Position numbers and translations under genes: made by a program. Below are positions 37,601-44,855 of a stretch of DNA of 64,000 bases, piece after piece. The DNA is from Poriferisulfidus sp965221375 (GTDB lineage Bacteria; Pseudomonadota; Gammaproteobacteria; Poriferisulfidales; Poriferisulfidaceae). The first letter of the stretch is position 1. Every line of letters begins with the position of its first letter. Where the stretch lies: assembly GCA_965221375.1 (NCBI GenBank), contig OZ244883.1, positions 310,001-374,000 on the forward strand, written 5' to 3'. The notes beneath the pieces are model-generated. The model did no database searches. It saw nothing but the letters and a program-made list of their open reading frames with translations, and was not told where the DNA came from.

Positions 37601-40351
37601 TGCAGTCGCAATTGCCTCACGGAACTGAGAATTACGAATATTTGAGTAACAGCACTCTAAAACTTCCAGTGTCTCTGGGGGTGCATTCTGAAGAAGGTCG
37701 ACAATCTTGCTCAGTGATTTTGTGTCTTTGAGATTTGTAGGTTTCTGTTTGTCGAGGTTGGAGTGTAGAGCGTTGCCAAATTGGGACCATTGCTCAAGTG
37801 CTGCAATCGCAGCGCGCAATTTTTGGAGTAGCCTCTGCAGTCCAATTGGCTGAAGATCGAGATTTGTCACACCCCGGAAGGGGTGCAATTGCTCAGGTCC
37901 GTGGTTGGATAGCCATTGGTTATATTCTTTGATTAATTGACGAACTGCGACGAACTCGAAAAGGTCCTGTAACCCATGGTTTCGCAATTGGCACCTAGTG
38001 CGTTCAAACTCAATCCAGACTTCATATTCCTCCGGATGAGATACCATTTCTGAAAATTGCTGCATCCAAGCTTCTAAATCTGCGCTTTCGAAAGAATCCA
38101 TGCTGAAATTTTCAAACTGCAGAATGTCCACAACTTTGGCCATGGATTCAGAGAGGGCTTTTTCAATTTCGGAGCAGCTTTGATAATCCAGTTTGGTCAA
38201 GCCGGGATTGTTTATTAGCCCATTTAGTTCTTGGACTGAGAAACCCAGCAAGGCAAAATCATCTTGAGTGAGCCATGAAATACAATTCTGTGCCGCCTTC
38301 AAATTAGTACGTTCCCCGCGCCAAAGTTCTTGGAGATGCGTAGCTAAATACCTGGCTTCGTTTTCATAATCTTTCTGTTTCGCTTGTGCCTCAATTAAAG
38401 TATCAAGGAGCTCCAACCGATCCAGCGGGGTTTCTGGCAAAGCACCTTTGAGCAAGGCTGCCAGTTCCCGCGAAGCAGATTTATATTTACCGGATATTCG
38501 AGCAAGCCAAGATTGCGTTCCCATCAAGAAATGGGTTCTTAAATGAGAAACCTGCTGCGACCATACGGTTTCTAGGAAAATTTCACCAAGGTGATTTTTC
38601 AAAGCGACCCATTCAGATGCAGTCGCAATTGCCTCACGGAACTGAGAATTACGAATATTTGAGTAACAGCACTCTAAAACTTCCAGTGTCTCTGGGGGTG
38701 CATTCTGAAGAAGGTCGACAATCTTGCTCAGTGATTTTGTGTCTTTGAGATTTGTAGGTTTCTGTTTGTCGAGGTTGGAGTGTAGAGCGTTGCCAAATTG
38801 GGACCATTGCTCAAGTGCTGCAATCGCAGCGCGCAATTTTTGGAGTAGCCTCTGCAGTCCAATTGGCTGAAGATCGAGATTTGTCACACCCCGGAAGGGG
38901 TGCAATTGCTCAGGTCCGTGGTTGGATAGCCATTGGTCATATCTTGTGATTAATTGGCAAATCGACTGTTCTTTTTCTCGCGAGATATTCACTAAATGGC
39001 TGTACTTCAATTGTGGTGGAGAAACATTTCGGCCTGCGAAATCAATCAGCGCAGACAGTACTTCGAAGGGTGTGCGGCCAAGATCTTCAACAGGATTGTG
39101 AAGCAAAGCGGTAAGCCTGTTGAGTTCATCACGCGATTGTTTAAGTTGGTGGGAGTTGTCGGTTGTTTTTTGCGCAGTTCGTACTTCTGATAGGGTCCTG
39201 TTGAGTTCTTTCAAGAATGCTTTTTTATTTGTGTTTCTTGAGTGCAGTTCTAGACAGAGATCCCGCAGGCCTGCTTTCACCATGCGCGTGTATACGACTT
39301 CAAGTGCAGCCATTTTTTCGGCCACAAAAAGCACTTTTTTATTGTCATATGCGGCGGCAGCAAGAATGTTAGTGATTGTCTGAGATTTGCCGGTGCCCGG
39401 AGGCCCCTGCACAATCAGGCTGCGGCCTGCACGCACTTCCTCGATGACTTTGGTTTGGCTAGAGTCAGCGTCTACTACATGCAATATCTGATTGGGTTCG
39501 AGCACCTCATCCAGACGATCTTCTGTTCCAAAAAGGGGAGGTTCTGATTCGAAACCATCTGCAAGAAGCTTCCTCACTAAAGGGTTGTTCGTCAGGGATT
39601 GATTGTTCCAATTAGAGGGGTCTAAGTCTCTGAACATTAATAATTTGGCGAATGAGAAAAATCCCAACTGCATGCCATCTTGATCAAGGGTCCACCGACG
39701 TTGTCCGGAAATAGCGGTAGATACTTTTTGAAAATAGTTCGAGGGGATGAAATCGTCGTTGTCTTCGATCTCAGGAAGAGTAATGCCAAAATCTTTTTCT
39801 AGCCGTTCTTGAAGCGGTAAATTGGTGGCAATATCGTCGTCTCGGCACTTAATCTCATAAGTTGAGGAGCGCACTTTTCTGGTCAGCTCTACTGGAAGTA
39901 GAATGAGAGGGGCTTCGCGCAGAGTTTCGGAGTTTTTATTTTCATACCACTGCAGAAAGCCCAAATTTAAGTAAAGGATGTTAATGCCTTGCTCTTCTTC
40001 CGCGGTTCTCGCGTTACCGCTGAGCTTGAGTAACCGTTTTTGAAGAGTGTCCTGCGTCAGAGGGGTTTCAAGAAACGAGTCGGTATAGCGGCATTCATCA
40101 AATTCTTCATCTTCCAGGCCGAGAGTAACATCTCCCTCGTAATGTTCATCTTCCTCGACTCCTTTGGCAAGAAAACCCATCTTTTTGCTGTCGGCCCGTA
40201 GTATTTTGAAAATGTCATCGGAGCGCTCATTGATGATGTTGAGAGCGTTTATCCGCCTCGTGTTTCGATTTACATGAATGAGCCGACTGCGGGCACCCGT
40301 TTGGGCCAGCTTTCTCCGTGTTGCTTCAAGTAAACCTACTAACGGCGTCAT
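34673..40351 (-). CDS. DUF4011-type SF1 helicase with Vsr-like nuclease and DUF3320 domains (1892 aa)
   Basis: Very large helicase-nuclease. In order: N-terminal DUF4011-like region (about 10-180; ARSRLIHVNRNTRRINALNI, ILYLNLGFLQWYE); SF1 helicase core with Walker A GPPGTGKSQT near 315; a long alpha-helical insertion (about 450-1150); motif II LLVIDEASQVRPED near 1275; motif III VVGDQKQLPPTSFF near 1302; later motifs LEWHYRSRDPSLI, NVQGDERDIILISVGYG and RRLNVLFSRSR. A Vsr/MTES_1575-like endonuclease domain follows (about 1600-1665; AVECDGAIYHSA, RERDRHRQQILEDLGW), then a DUF3320-like segment (about 1770-1810). The helical insertion contains a sequence-identical internal duplication of about 322 residues, period 339, which makes the protein longer than relatives I know. 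The DUF4011-helicase-Vsr architecture is, from memory, reported as anti-phage; activity here is inference. Confidence 0.93.
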   Translation of the reverse strand: MTPLVGLLEATRRKLAQTGARSRLIHVNRNTRRINALNIINERSDDIFKILRADSKKMGFLAKGVEEDEHYEGDVTLGLEDEEFDECRYTDSFLETPLTQDTLQKRLLKLSGNARTAEEEQGINILYLNLGFLQWYENKNSETLREAPLILLPVELTRKVRSSTYEIKCRDDDIATNLPLQERLEKDFGITLPEIEDNDDFIPSNYFQKVSTAISGQRRWTLDQDGMQLGFFSFAKLLMFRDLDPSNWNNQSLTNNPLVRKLLADGFESEPPLFGTEDRLDEVLEPNQILHVVDADSSQTKVIEEVRAGRSLIVQGPPGTGKSQTITNILAAAAYDNKKVLFVAEKMAALEVVYTRMVKAGLRDLCLELHSRNTNKKAFLKELNRTLSEVRTAQKTTDNSHQLKQSRDELNRLTALLHNPVEDLGRTPFEVLSALIDFAGRNVSPPQLKYSHLVNISREKEQSICQLITRYDQWLSNHGPEQLHPFRGVTNLDLQPIGLQRLLQKLRAAIAALEQWSQFGNALHSNLDKQKPTNLKDTKSLSKIVDLLQNAPPETLEVLECCYSNIRNSQFREAIATASEWVALKNHLGEIFLETVWSQQVSHLRTHFLMGTQSWLARISGKYKSASRELAALLKGALPETPLDRLELLDTLIEAQAKQKDYENEARYLATHLQELWRGERTNLKAAQNCISWLTQDDFALLGFSVQELNGLINNPGLTKLDYQSCSEIEKALSESMAKVVDILQFENFSMDSFESADLEAWMQQFSEMVSHPEEYEVWIEFERTRCQLRNHGLQDLFEFVAVRQLIKEYNQWLSNHGPEQLHPFRGVTNLDLQPIGLQRLLQKLRAAIAALEQWSQFGNALHSNLDKQKPTNLKDTKSLSKIVDLLQNAPPETLEVLECCYSNIRNSQFREAIATASEWVALKNHLGEIFLETVWSQQVSHLRTHFLMGTQSWLARISGKYKSASRELAALLKGALPETPLDRLELLDTLIEAQAKQKDYENEARYLATHLQELWRGERTNLKAAQNCISWLTQDDFALLGFSVQELNGLINNPGLTKLDYQSCSEIEKALSESMAKVVDILQFENFSMDSFESADLEAWMQQFSEMVSHPEEYEVWIEFERTRCQLRNHGLQDFFEFTAVEGTSPGCMLDEFLYTLNEERWNRMLERCPELNSISQIDRHKIVEKFQTYDTCRLEEVQRLIRFHHLSQVPQGADGEMKFILGEIAKKRNHRSIRQMMQASGSTIQSIKPVFLMSPISVAQFLPPEKLKFDLLVIDEASQVRPEDALGCVARTHQIVVVGDQKQLPPTSFFERLTDDSETSSDEDEEVPLTARATEMESILSLCEARGLKQSMLEWHYRSRDPSLITVSNREFYNNQLILPPSPLGSSGLRGLSLQKVPGVYSNTNHGGGRPGTNLIEATRIVDRLREITQTRPKFSVGVVTFSKAQADMVTQIVELNRRTDAIFDQHLRNNKSENIFVKNIENVQGDERDIILISVGYGPHKPNGRLASMNFGPINSDGGERRLNVLFSRSRVACEVFVSFDPSEINLSRAKKAGPRILKQFLEFAETGQLKEIFSTSEEADSLFEEDVAREIRALGYQADHQVGTAGFKIDLGIRGSENHEHYILAVECDGAIYHSALWARERDRHRQQILEDLGWSFHRIWSTDWYHRRTFEIDRLKKALETAESRDVNQSIKGCHEVRLEPSQEQPEIDRKNLDLSVNETSIPKYEKAHIQVDSSYAPHKLPVSQIAQLVVQIVKTEGLIHVDEIARRYANAYLRSTAGSRIKRAVKKGLLLARANKEILDSENFWGTNEQFSSPQVRDRNQETGSLRDPQYLAKEEIRACADLIRKDSGHVEMETLIKSVSRLFGFKRTGPNVQNRIKKALDGHSK
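36954..38937. repeat. Sequence-identical tandem duplication inside the helicase gene
   Basis: 36954-37920 and 37971-38937 are direct repeats of 967 bp with a 1017-bp period (339 codons, frame kept). I found no mismatch between them. The 50-bp junction (37921-37970) is not a copy of either outer flank: its upper side is a diverged relative of 38938-38965 (protein QLIKEYN versus QLITRYD) and its lower side a diverged relative of 36930-36953 (DLFEFVAV versus DFFEFTAV). So identity stops abruptly at both ends while weaker homology continues beyond. Confidence 0.95.
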
Positions 40352-40776
40352 CTGGACTATCGGGATGGTGTATATGCTATTGCCACGGATGGTTTAATCG
40401 TGGAATCGCGATACATATGGTAAATAAACTATATTGAGATAAATTATAAACTCAAATTGATCGGCTCGTGGCTAGAATCGCAGAATTTGGGGGGGGGGCT
40501 TGAGTCCACTACCGACTGCGATAGAGGGTGCACTTAATCCGAAGGAATCTTATACACACTAATGATGCGGTGATCCAGAATTTGAAAGAAGGGAATTTGG
40601 TTCAGAAAGTGCGTGAACAAAATGGCAGGCGGGCGTAAGCACATAATTTTTATAATATAAAATTGTTCTTCTTGGTTAATATTCTCAGAGTTTCAATTTT
40701 GGTTATGACTTCTTCGAGACACATACAAAAACCACAAAAGCCAAGTCAAGAAATGCGCTAGAGGTTTTGTTCATTA
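40352..40776. other. Gap between helicase and HNH genes, with G10 run and short coding remnant
   Basis: About 425 bp, AT-rich, upstream of the helicase gene, so it should contain its promoter. It holds a run of ten G (40489-40498). A short open stretch ending in TAA at 40637 on the plus strand encodes HTNDAVIQNLKEGNLVQKV followed by REQNGRRA, which looks like the C-terminal winged-helix part of Fic-family or similar proteins; it lacks a start and is preceded by stops, so it is at most a fragment. Confidence 0.3.
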
Positions 40777-41697
40777 TTAAATGGAAGATTGGAATTTTTC
40801 GTAACGCCAAGCGAGCAAGTCACGATCAGGATGGTCCTGTTCTCGTGCAGGTAAACAGATTGCACGGCCATCAATTTGTTTCAACACCTCAAGCATCTCT
40901 CCGTCATTGGTTCCAATTAGTTTTTCCGAAAGGTGCAGACGATAATCGGGATCAATACCGATTAAATTCGCGTCAAATGCCGCATGATGAATTTTCGTCA
41001 GAGGAATACCATTGCTTACGATGGGAAGCCCCTGATCCTTGTCGGGTTTGATGTGGGCGGCGTCAAGGAGTTGCGGCATGGGCATGCCGGAAATAGCACA
41101 CTTCCCGTTATAAGCGGAGATGACCTTTTCGCGAAATAAAGCTTGATGAAGTCGCTGTTTGATAGTTCGGGAGGCATAGCGTCGCGTATCCGGTGTGGGT
41201 GCTTTGATTAGTGTCTCTGAAGTTTCTCCCGGCAGTCCGCAAGCAACCCGAACTTCTAGCCGATTGGGATTCCAATCCACAATATAGGCCGGAGCGATGA
41301 GTAGGTAACGCCTAGAAAAAAAACCTAAAAAGTAAATAATCGGAATATGGTTGTGGTAGGCCTCATACATATGGCGATTGTCAGCGGCATTCGGGTTTGT
41401 GCCCATGAACGAATACGAAATTAATTCTTCGTCACTTAAAAGCATCTGCAGAGCCGTGTGCTGGTCATCATACCCAGTTTTTCTGGCCGAAGGAAAAACT
41501 GTTTTGATGGAAAGCAGATGTTCCATCTGCCGAGGCTTGAAGATGCCTCGCCGAGGATTGGTAAGGGGAATTCGTTCGCCGTTGTAAATAAACCCCTTTC
41601 CAAGCTCGGCGCTGGTCAGGCATCCTAAATCCTGCCATTTTCGGATGTGCTGAAAAGCCGCATTGCGGATGAGGGCGCTATGCTCGCTTTCACTCAT
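40777..41697 (-). CDS. HNH endonuclease with N-terminal PUA/SRA-like domain
   Basis: 306 residues. The C-terminal HNH_2-type nuclease is clear: Cys200 in YNGKCAISG, His215 in LLDAAHIKP, Asn229 in VSNGIPL and His237/238 in TKIHHAAFDANLIGI. The N-terminal half (about 45-150; NPRRGIFKPRQMEHLLSIKT, GYDDQH, SFMGTNPNAADNRHMYEAY, IIYFLGFFSRRYLLIAPAYIVDW) resembles the PUA/SRA-like reader domain found in front of HNH in modification-dependent restriction enzymes. Role in restricting foreign or modified DNA is therefore likely but inferred. It lies 44 bp downstream of the HEPN gene on the same strand, so the two probably form an operon. Confidence 0.85.
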   Translation of the reverse strand: MSESEHSALIRNAAFQHIRKWQDLGCLTSAELGKGFIYNGERIPLTNPRRGIFKPRQMEHLLSIKTVFPSARKTGYDDQHTALQMLLSDEELISYSFMGTNPNAADNRHMYEAYHNHIPIIYFLGFFSRRYLLIAPAYIVDWNPNRLEVRVACGLPGETSETLIKAPTPDTRRYASRTIKQRLHQALFREKVISAYNGKCAISGMPMPQLLDAAHIKPDKDQGLPIVSNGIPLTKIHHAAFDANLIGIDPDYRLHLSEKLIGTNDGEMLEVLKQIDGRAICLPAREQDHPDRDLLAWRYEKFQSSI

Positions 41698-41741
41698 GTT
41701 TGCAGGCTACGCGATGAGGAGTACTTCGAAAGGTTTGCATT

Positions 41742-42416
41742 TCAGACGACTGGGTAAAAAGGTGCGCCCCAAGGCTCTTCCGGATTGTCCATCATCAAAT
41801 CAATAAACAAAGGCACAAGCGTCGTCATGATGTGGGCGCCATCACGCACCTGGTCGCGATTGGCAGAACTGTTCCAGGTTGCACCGCCGTGGATCAATTG
41901 ATTGCGCAGGACATAAAGGCGATCAAACAAAATCAACAGAATTAATTTGGTGTCCTGTTCGCGCAAGGCGTGTCCGATTTTCTTTTTGCTTTTTTCAAAC
42001 CGCGCTTGCCAGTCATCATAGCCGACTACTTGGTTGTGATATTTCCAAAAGGGCTCGTAGACGTAGTGGTTGTCAAGTAGGCAGCGAATGGAGTGTGAAT
42101 ATTGCTCCCAAATTGCATCATAGACCAGTTTTTCATGGTCCAACTGCATAATTCGGGTGAAGTAGTCTCGCCAGTGGGTTCGCTCACTGGGAGAAAAGGA
42201 TTCGCCCCGATCATCCGCATACGCGGCATTGAAAGCGATCCAGTAAAAAACAAAAGCCGCATCAAAATCTTCTTCTAGTACTTCCTGTTCAGCTCGCTGC
42301 AGCCAACTGATTGCCCGATGTACGCGCAAGCCATGATTTTCTGGAAACTTGTCCCGAATGGCCCGTTGTTTGGTCTTGAGTGCCTGGTGTGATAGTTTCG
42401 GGTCTTCGGAAGTCAT
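41742..42416 (-). CDS. HEPN-domain protein (putative RNase)
   Basis: 224 residues, all-helical in appearance. The HEPN signature R-x4-H is RNQLIH at residues 171-176, followed by GGATWNSSANRDQVRDGA, the arrangement found in large HEPN families whose members often act as RNases in defence or toxin systems. The N-terminal half has RVHRAISWLQRAEQEV and FDAAFVFYWIAFNAAYA, also typical. First gene of a likely two-gene unit with the HNH endonuclease. The pairing suggests a sensor/effector defence module, but no partner antitoxin is visible. Confidence 0.75.
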   Translation of the reverse strand: MTSEDPKLSHQALKTKQRAIRDKFPENHGLRVHRAISWLQRAEQEVLEEDFDAAFVFYWIAFNAAYADDRGESFSPSERTHWRDYFTRIMQLDHEKLVYDAIWEQYSHSIRCLLDNHYVYEPFWKYHNQVVGYDDWQARFEKSKKKIGHALREQDTKLILLILFDRLYVLRNQLIHGGATWNSSANRDQVRDGAHIMTTLVPLFIDLMMDNPEEPWGAPFYPVV

Positions 42417-42591
42417 GAGTCGGGAACTTGTTACGAAACCGCCGTGCTAAAGATAACATAATCGCCTCGTTTGAAATAGGGGAGAAGGCAGGTGTTTCCT
42501 CCAAGATGGTTTGCAACTCTTTCAAAAATATGAAAGAGTTAGGCACGAGCATGGCGCGGTATACTAAATATTTGATTTGAAGGAATAACGC

Positions 42592-42942
42592 ATGAGTGTT
42601 TCCGACCCGTCATTGCATAACCCGCTTATGGAAGATGCGGGATGCGCCGCGCATGAACCGTATGCTTTGCGGGTGCTGGGCGACAGTATGGAGCCGGAAT
42701 TTGCGGACGGCTGTATTGTCATCGTGGATCCTGCGGGCGTGGTGCAGTCGGGCTCTTACGTTGTGGCGCGTGTCGAGGATCAGCCGATTTTCCGTCAGTA
42801 CATTACGGAAGACGGGAAACATTGGCTCAAACCTGTCAACCCCGGCTACGCTGCACAGGAAATTTCCGATATTTCTTCGATTGTTGGAGTGATCACACAA
42901 CGGGCGGGAGTGCGACGCTCCTATCGCCGTCATTACGTGTAA
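42592..42942 (+). CDS. S24/LexA-type peptidase-like protein without DNA-binding domain
   Basis: 116 residues corresponding only to the C-terminal S24 fold. The serine motif is intact (LRVLGDSMEPEFADGCIVIVD), but the usual catalytic Lys position in the SYVVARVEDQPIFRQYI segment is Arg, so self-cleavage may be lost. No helix-turn-helix precedes it. A TATACT -10-like element (42560-42565) and AAGGAAT ribosome-binding site support the start. Small stand-alone S24 proteins of this kind occur widely in proteobacteria; function unknown. Confidence 0.8.
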   Translation: MSVSDPSLHNPLMEDAGCAAHEPYALRVLGDSMEPEFADGCIVIVDPAGVVQSGSYVVARVEDQPIFRQYITEDGKHWLKPVNPGYAAQEISDISSIVGVITQRAGVRRSYRRHYV

Positions 42943-42957
42943 AGTTGCCGGATAAGT

Positions 42958-42973
42958 GCTCCTGAGCAGGAGC
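42958..42973. terminator. Hairpin between convergent S24 and gcvH genes
   Basis: Perfect 6-bp stem with 4-base loop (GCTCCT-GAGC-AGGAGC) in the 35-bp gap between the two convergent stop codons. No T tract on either side, so it may be a weak or bidirectional terminator. Confidence 0.35.
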
Positions 42974-42977
42974 GCGG

Positions 42978-43349
42978 TTACTCGCCGATCAAATTTTTGT
43001 AGGCTTCAGCATCCATCAAGTAGTCGCTGAGCTGCAGGTCTTCGATCACAATTCTCAGAATCCATCCCCGATCTTCAGGGGAATCGTTGATTAGCCAAGG
43101 TTCATCACGTAGTTGTTCATTAATTTCCAAAACTTTTCCAGTGGCGGGCGCGAAAAGGTCGGAAGCCGTTTTGACCGATTCGATGGTGCCAAATGACTTG
43201 GCCTGTTCCAGGCTAGCGCCGATAGCCGGCAGCTCAACGAACATGATGTCGCCCAATTCTGACTGGGCGTAAGTCGTAATGCCCACGGTTGCACTTTCCG
43301 TATGCACAGCCAGCCAAAGGTGGTCTTTGCTGTAGTAGAGTTGGCTCAT
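42978..43349 (-). CDS. gcvH: Glycine cleavage system H protein (lone)
   Basis: 123 residues, normal length. The lipoylated Lys is in ESVKTASDLFAPATG; N-terminal YYSKDHLWLAVHTESATVGIT and the LGDIMFVELPAIG segment are typical. The P, T and L proteins are not nearby, so it either serves distant partners or a lipoyl-relay role. Its start lies 6 bp from a tRNA 3' remnant. Confidence 0.92.
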   Translation of the reverse strand: MSQLYYSKDHLWLAVHTESATVGITTYAQSELGDIMFVELPAIGASLEQAKSFGTIESVKTASDLFAPATGKVLEINEQLRDEPWLINDSPEDRGWILRIVIEDLQLSDYLMDAEAYKNLIGE

Positions 43350-43354
43350 AATTT

Positions 43355-43389
43355 GAAGGCCGCAGGTTCAAATCCCGCCCTTGCAGCCA
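43355..43389 (+). pseudogene. tRNA 3'-end remnant (possible attachment site)
   Basis: The segment reads as the 3' part of a tRNA: a T-arm (GCAGG TTCAAAT CCCGC, one mismatch in the stem), a 7-base acceptor strand CCTTGCA, discriminator G and CCA. The 5' half cannot be folded from the preceding sequence, which is gcvH coding DNA. Such 3' fragments are the usual scar of tRNA-targeted integration. Amino-acid identity cannot be assigned. Confidence 0.5.
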
Positions 43390-43426
43390 ATCGAACTCTT
43401 CGAAAAAAATGCATTATGGCGGTTGA

Positions 43427-43708
43427 TTAGCTTTCGATGGCGACCTCGACACCGACTTGGTTCGCCACTTCGGTGTACAGATCGGCATCGACTTCCGGAG
43501 CTCTGATGCTGACCGCCAGGGCGTACCGGGCCGCTCTATCGTATCGTTCTAGCGCCGGGCGCGTCTTCCACCATCCGAGAGTGGGATAGACAGTGATGTG
43601 TCCACGACTCGCGAGGTCGGCGGCAGAACCTTGCCAGATGTCTCCGTGCAGCGAGCCCCGGTGGCGGGCCTGCGGACCAATCAGCCATGCCGGGTTGATA
43701 TCCGCGTC
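43427..43708 (-). pseudogene. C-terminal stub of an S8 (subtilisin-like) peptidase gene
   Basis: Directly after the AAA ATPase stop codon, in the same frame, about 93 codons remain open up to TAA at 43427-43429. The encoded DADINPAWLIGPQARHRGS, LHGDIWQGSAADLASRG, PTLGWWKTRPALERYDRAARYALAVSI and DLYTEVANQVGVEV match the C-terminal domain of the S8 peptidases that normally follow this type of AAA ATPase. The catalytic Asp-His-Ser domain is gone and there is no start codon, so this is a deletion remnant. Confidence 0.75.
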
Positions 43709-44698
43709 CTACTTCTGCTTCTCGCCCAGCCGGTCGGCAATAGCTCTACGTTCCTGAAGCATGGCCCGGATGTTTGTTTCCTCGACACTGTCGAGTTGAC
43801 GGATCAGGGCGTCCTTCAATGCTTCGCTCGCGGCGCGATCGATTTCCGCATGGCTCAGGCCGGTAGCGGCCTGAGCAAGATGCTCCCATTGAACATGTTT
43901 CGTAACTCCTCCGGAGAGGCGTGCCTCCAGCAGTTGCGCGGCCTGCGATTGATTTGGCAGCTCGTAGTGCAACACATCGTCGAAACGCCGGAACAGGGCG
44001 GTGTCAAGCAGCTTCGCATGGTTGGTCGCGGCGACAATCAGGCTGTGCGAGTGGTCCTGCTCAATCATTTGCAGGAAGCTGTTCAATACACGCCGGATTT
44101 CGCCGACATCGTTGGTAAACGCACGCTCGGCGCCAATCGCATCGAACTCATCGAAGAAATAGACGCCCCGCGTCTGCTCGGTGGCGTCGAAGACCTGTCG
44201 GAGTTTGGCTGCTGTTTCCCCCATGAATCGGGTGATAAGACCGTCGAGGCGGACTTGCAGGAGTGGCAAACCGAGTTCACCGGCGAGGACTGACGCAGTC
44301 AGCGTCTTGCCTGTGCCAGGCGGTCCCAGCAGCAACAGTTTGCGCCGAGGTGCAAGGCCGTGCTCCAGAATCTGCTCGTTGTGGCGCTGCTCTCGGATTA
44401 CGCGGCGAACTTGCTCGCCGAGCTCTCCCGCGAGAATCATGTCGCCCAGCCTTGCTTTCGGGTAGCTTGCTTCGAGGAGTCCCGCCAGTTCACCTCGCGG
44501 CTTGGCGAGTGGCACCGGTGAAACTGCGCCTCGCCGGTTCTTGGCACGGTCGATGATTGAACGAAGTTCTTCGGCGAGTTTGCCATGACCCAGCTTGGCC
44601 TCATGGGCCGCGACCTGCATGGCGACCGAGAAGAAGCGGTTGTTATCGCCCTCCAGATGCGATTGCAGCAACGCCTTCAACTGTCTTGCGCTAGCCAT
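43709..44698 (-). CDS. AAA family ATPase (partner of a lost S8 peptidase)
   Basis: 329 residues. Walker A LLGPPGTGKTLTAS, pore-like region LITRFMGETAAKLRQVFD, Walker B VYFFDEFDAIGAERA and second-region-of-homology residues in AATNHAKLLDTALFRRFDDV make it a spastin/FtsH-like classical AAA ATPase. N-terminal helices (ARQLKALLQSHLEGDN, AAHEAKLGHGKLAEELRSIID) are typical of members paired with an S8 peptidase in genomic islands. Here the peptidase is reduced to a stub, so the system is probably inactive or the ATPase acts alone. Confidence 0.9.
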   Translation of the reverse strand: MASARQLKALLQSHLEGDNNRFFSVAMQVAAHEAKLGHGKLAEELRSIIDRAKNRRGAVSPVPLAKPRGELAGLLEASYPKARLGDMILAGELGEQVRRVIREQRHNEQILEHGLAPRRKLLLLGPPGTGKTLTASVLAGELGLPLLQVRLDGLITRFMGETAAKLRQVFDATEQTRGVYFFDEFDAIGAERAFTNDVGEIRRVLNSFLQMIEQDHSHSLIVAATNHAKLLDTALFRRFDDVLHYELPNQSQAAQLLEARLSGGVTKHVQWEHLAQAATGLSHAEIDRAASEALKDALIRQLDSVEETNIRAMLQERRAIADRLGEKQK

Positions 44699-44855
44699 CC
44701 ACGACCTCCCGATTCTGTGCGGTGCGGCTCATACCCGAAACATCTTCATCGCTTCGTCTTCCAGAGGCTGATGACTTCGACGGCGATGCGGGTGGAGGCA
44801 GGTTTTATAAGGTTCAGTCGTCTTCACGCAGTAATTGGTCGTCATGCCGCTCTCG

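Noticed and set aside
36954..38937. Helicase duplication as a sequencing or assembly artefact
   Set aside because: The 50-bp junction carries unique, diverged sequence homologous to both flanks, which a mis-assembly of identical reads would not create; still worth long-read confirmation.
43318..43389. Complete tRNA gene with an anticodon loop at CTCATAA
   Set aside because: The 5' half does not fold into acceptor, D or anticodon stems and is coding sequence of gcvH; only the 3' part is tRNA-like.
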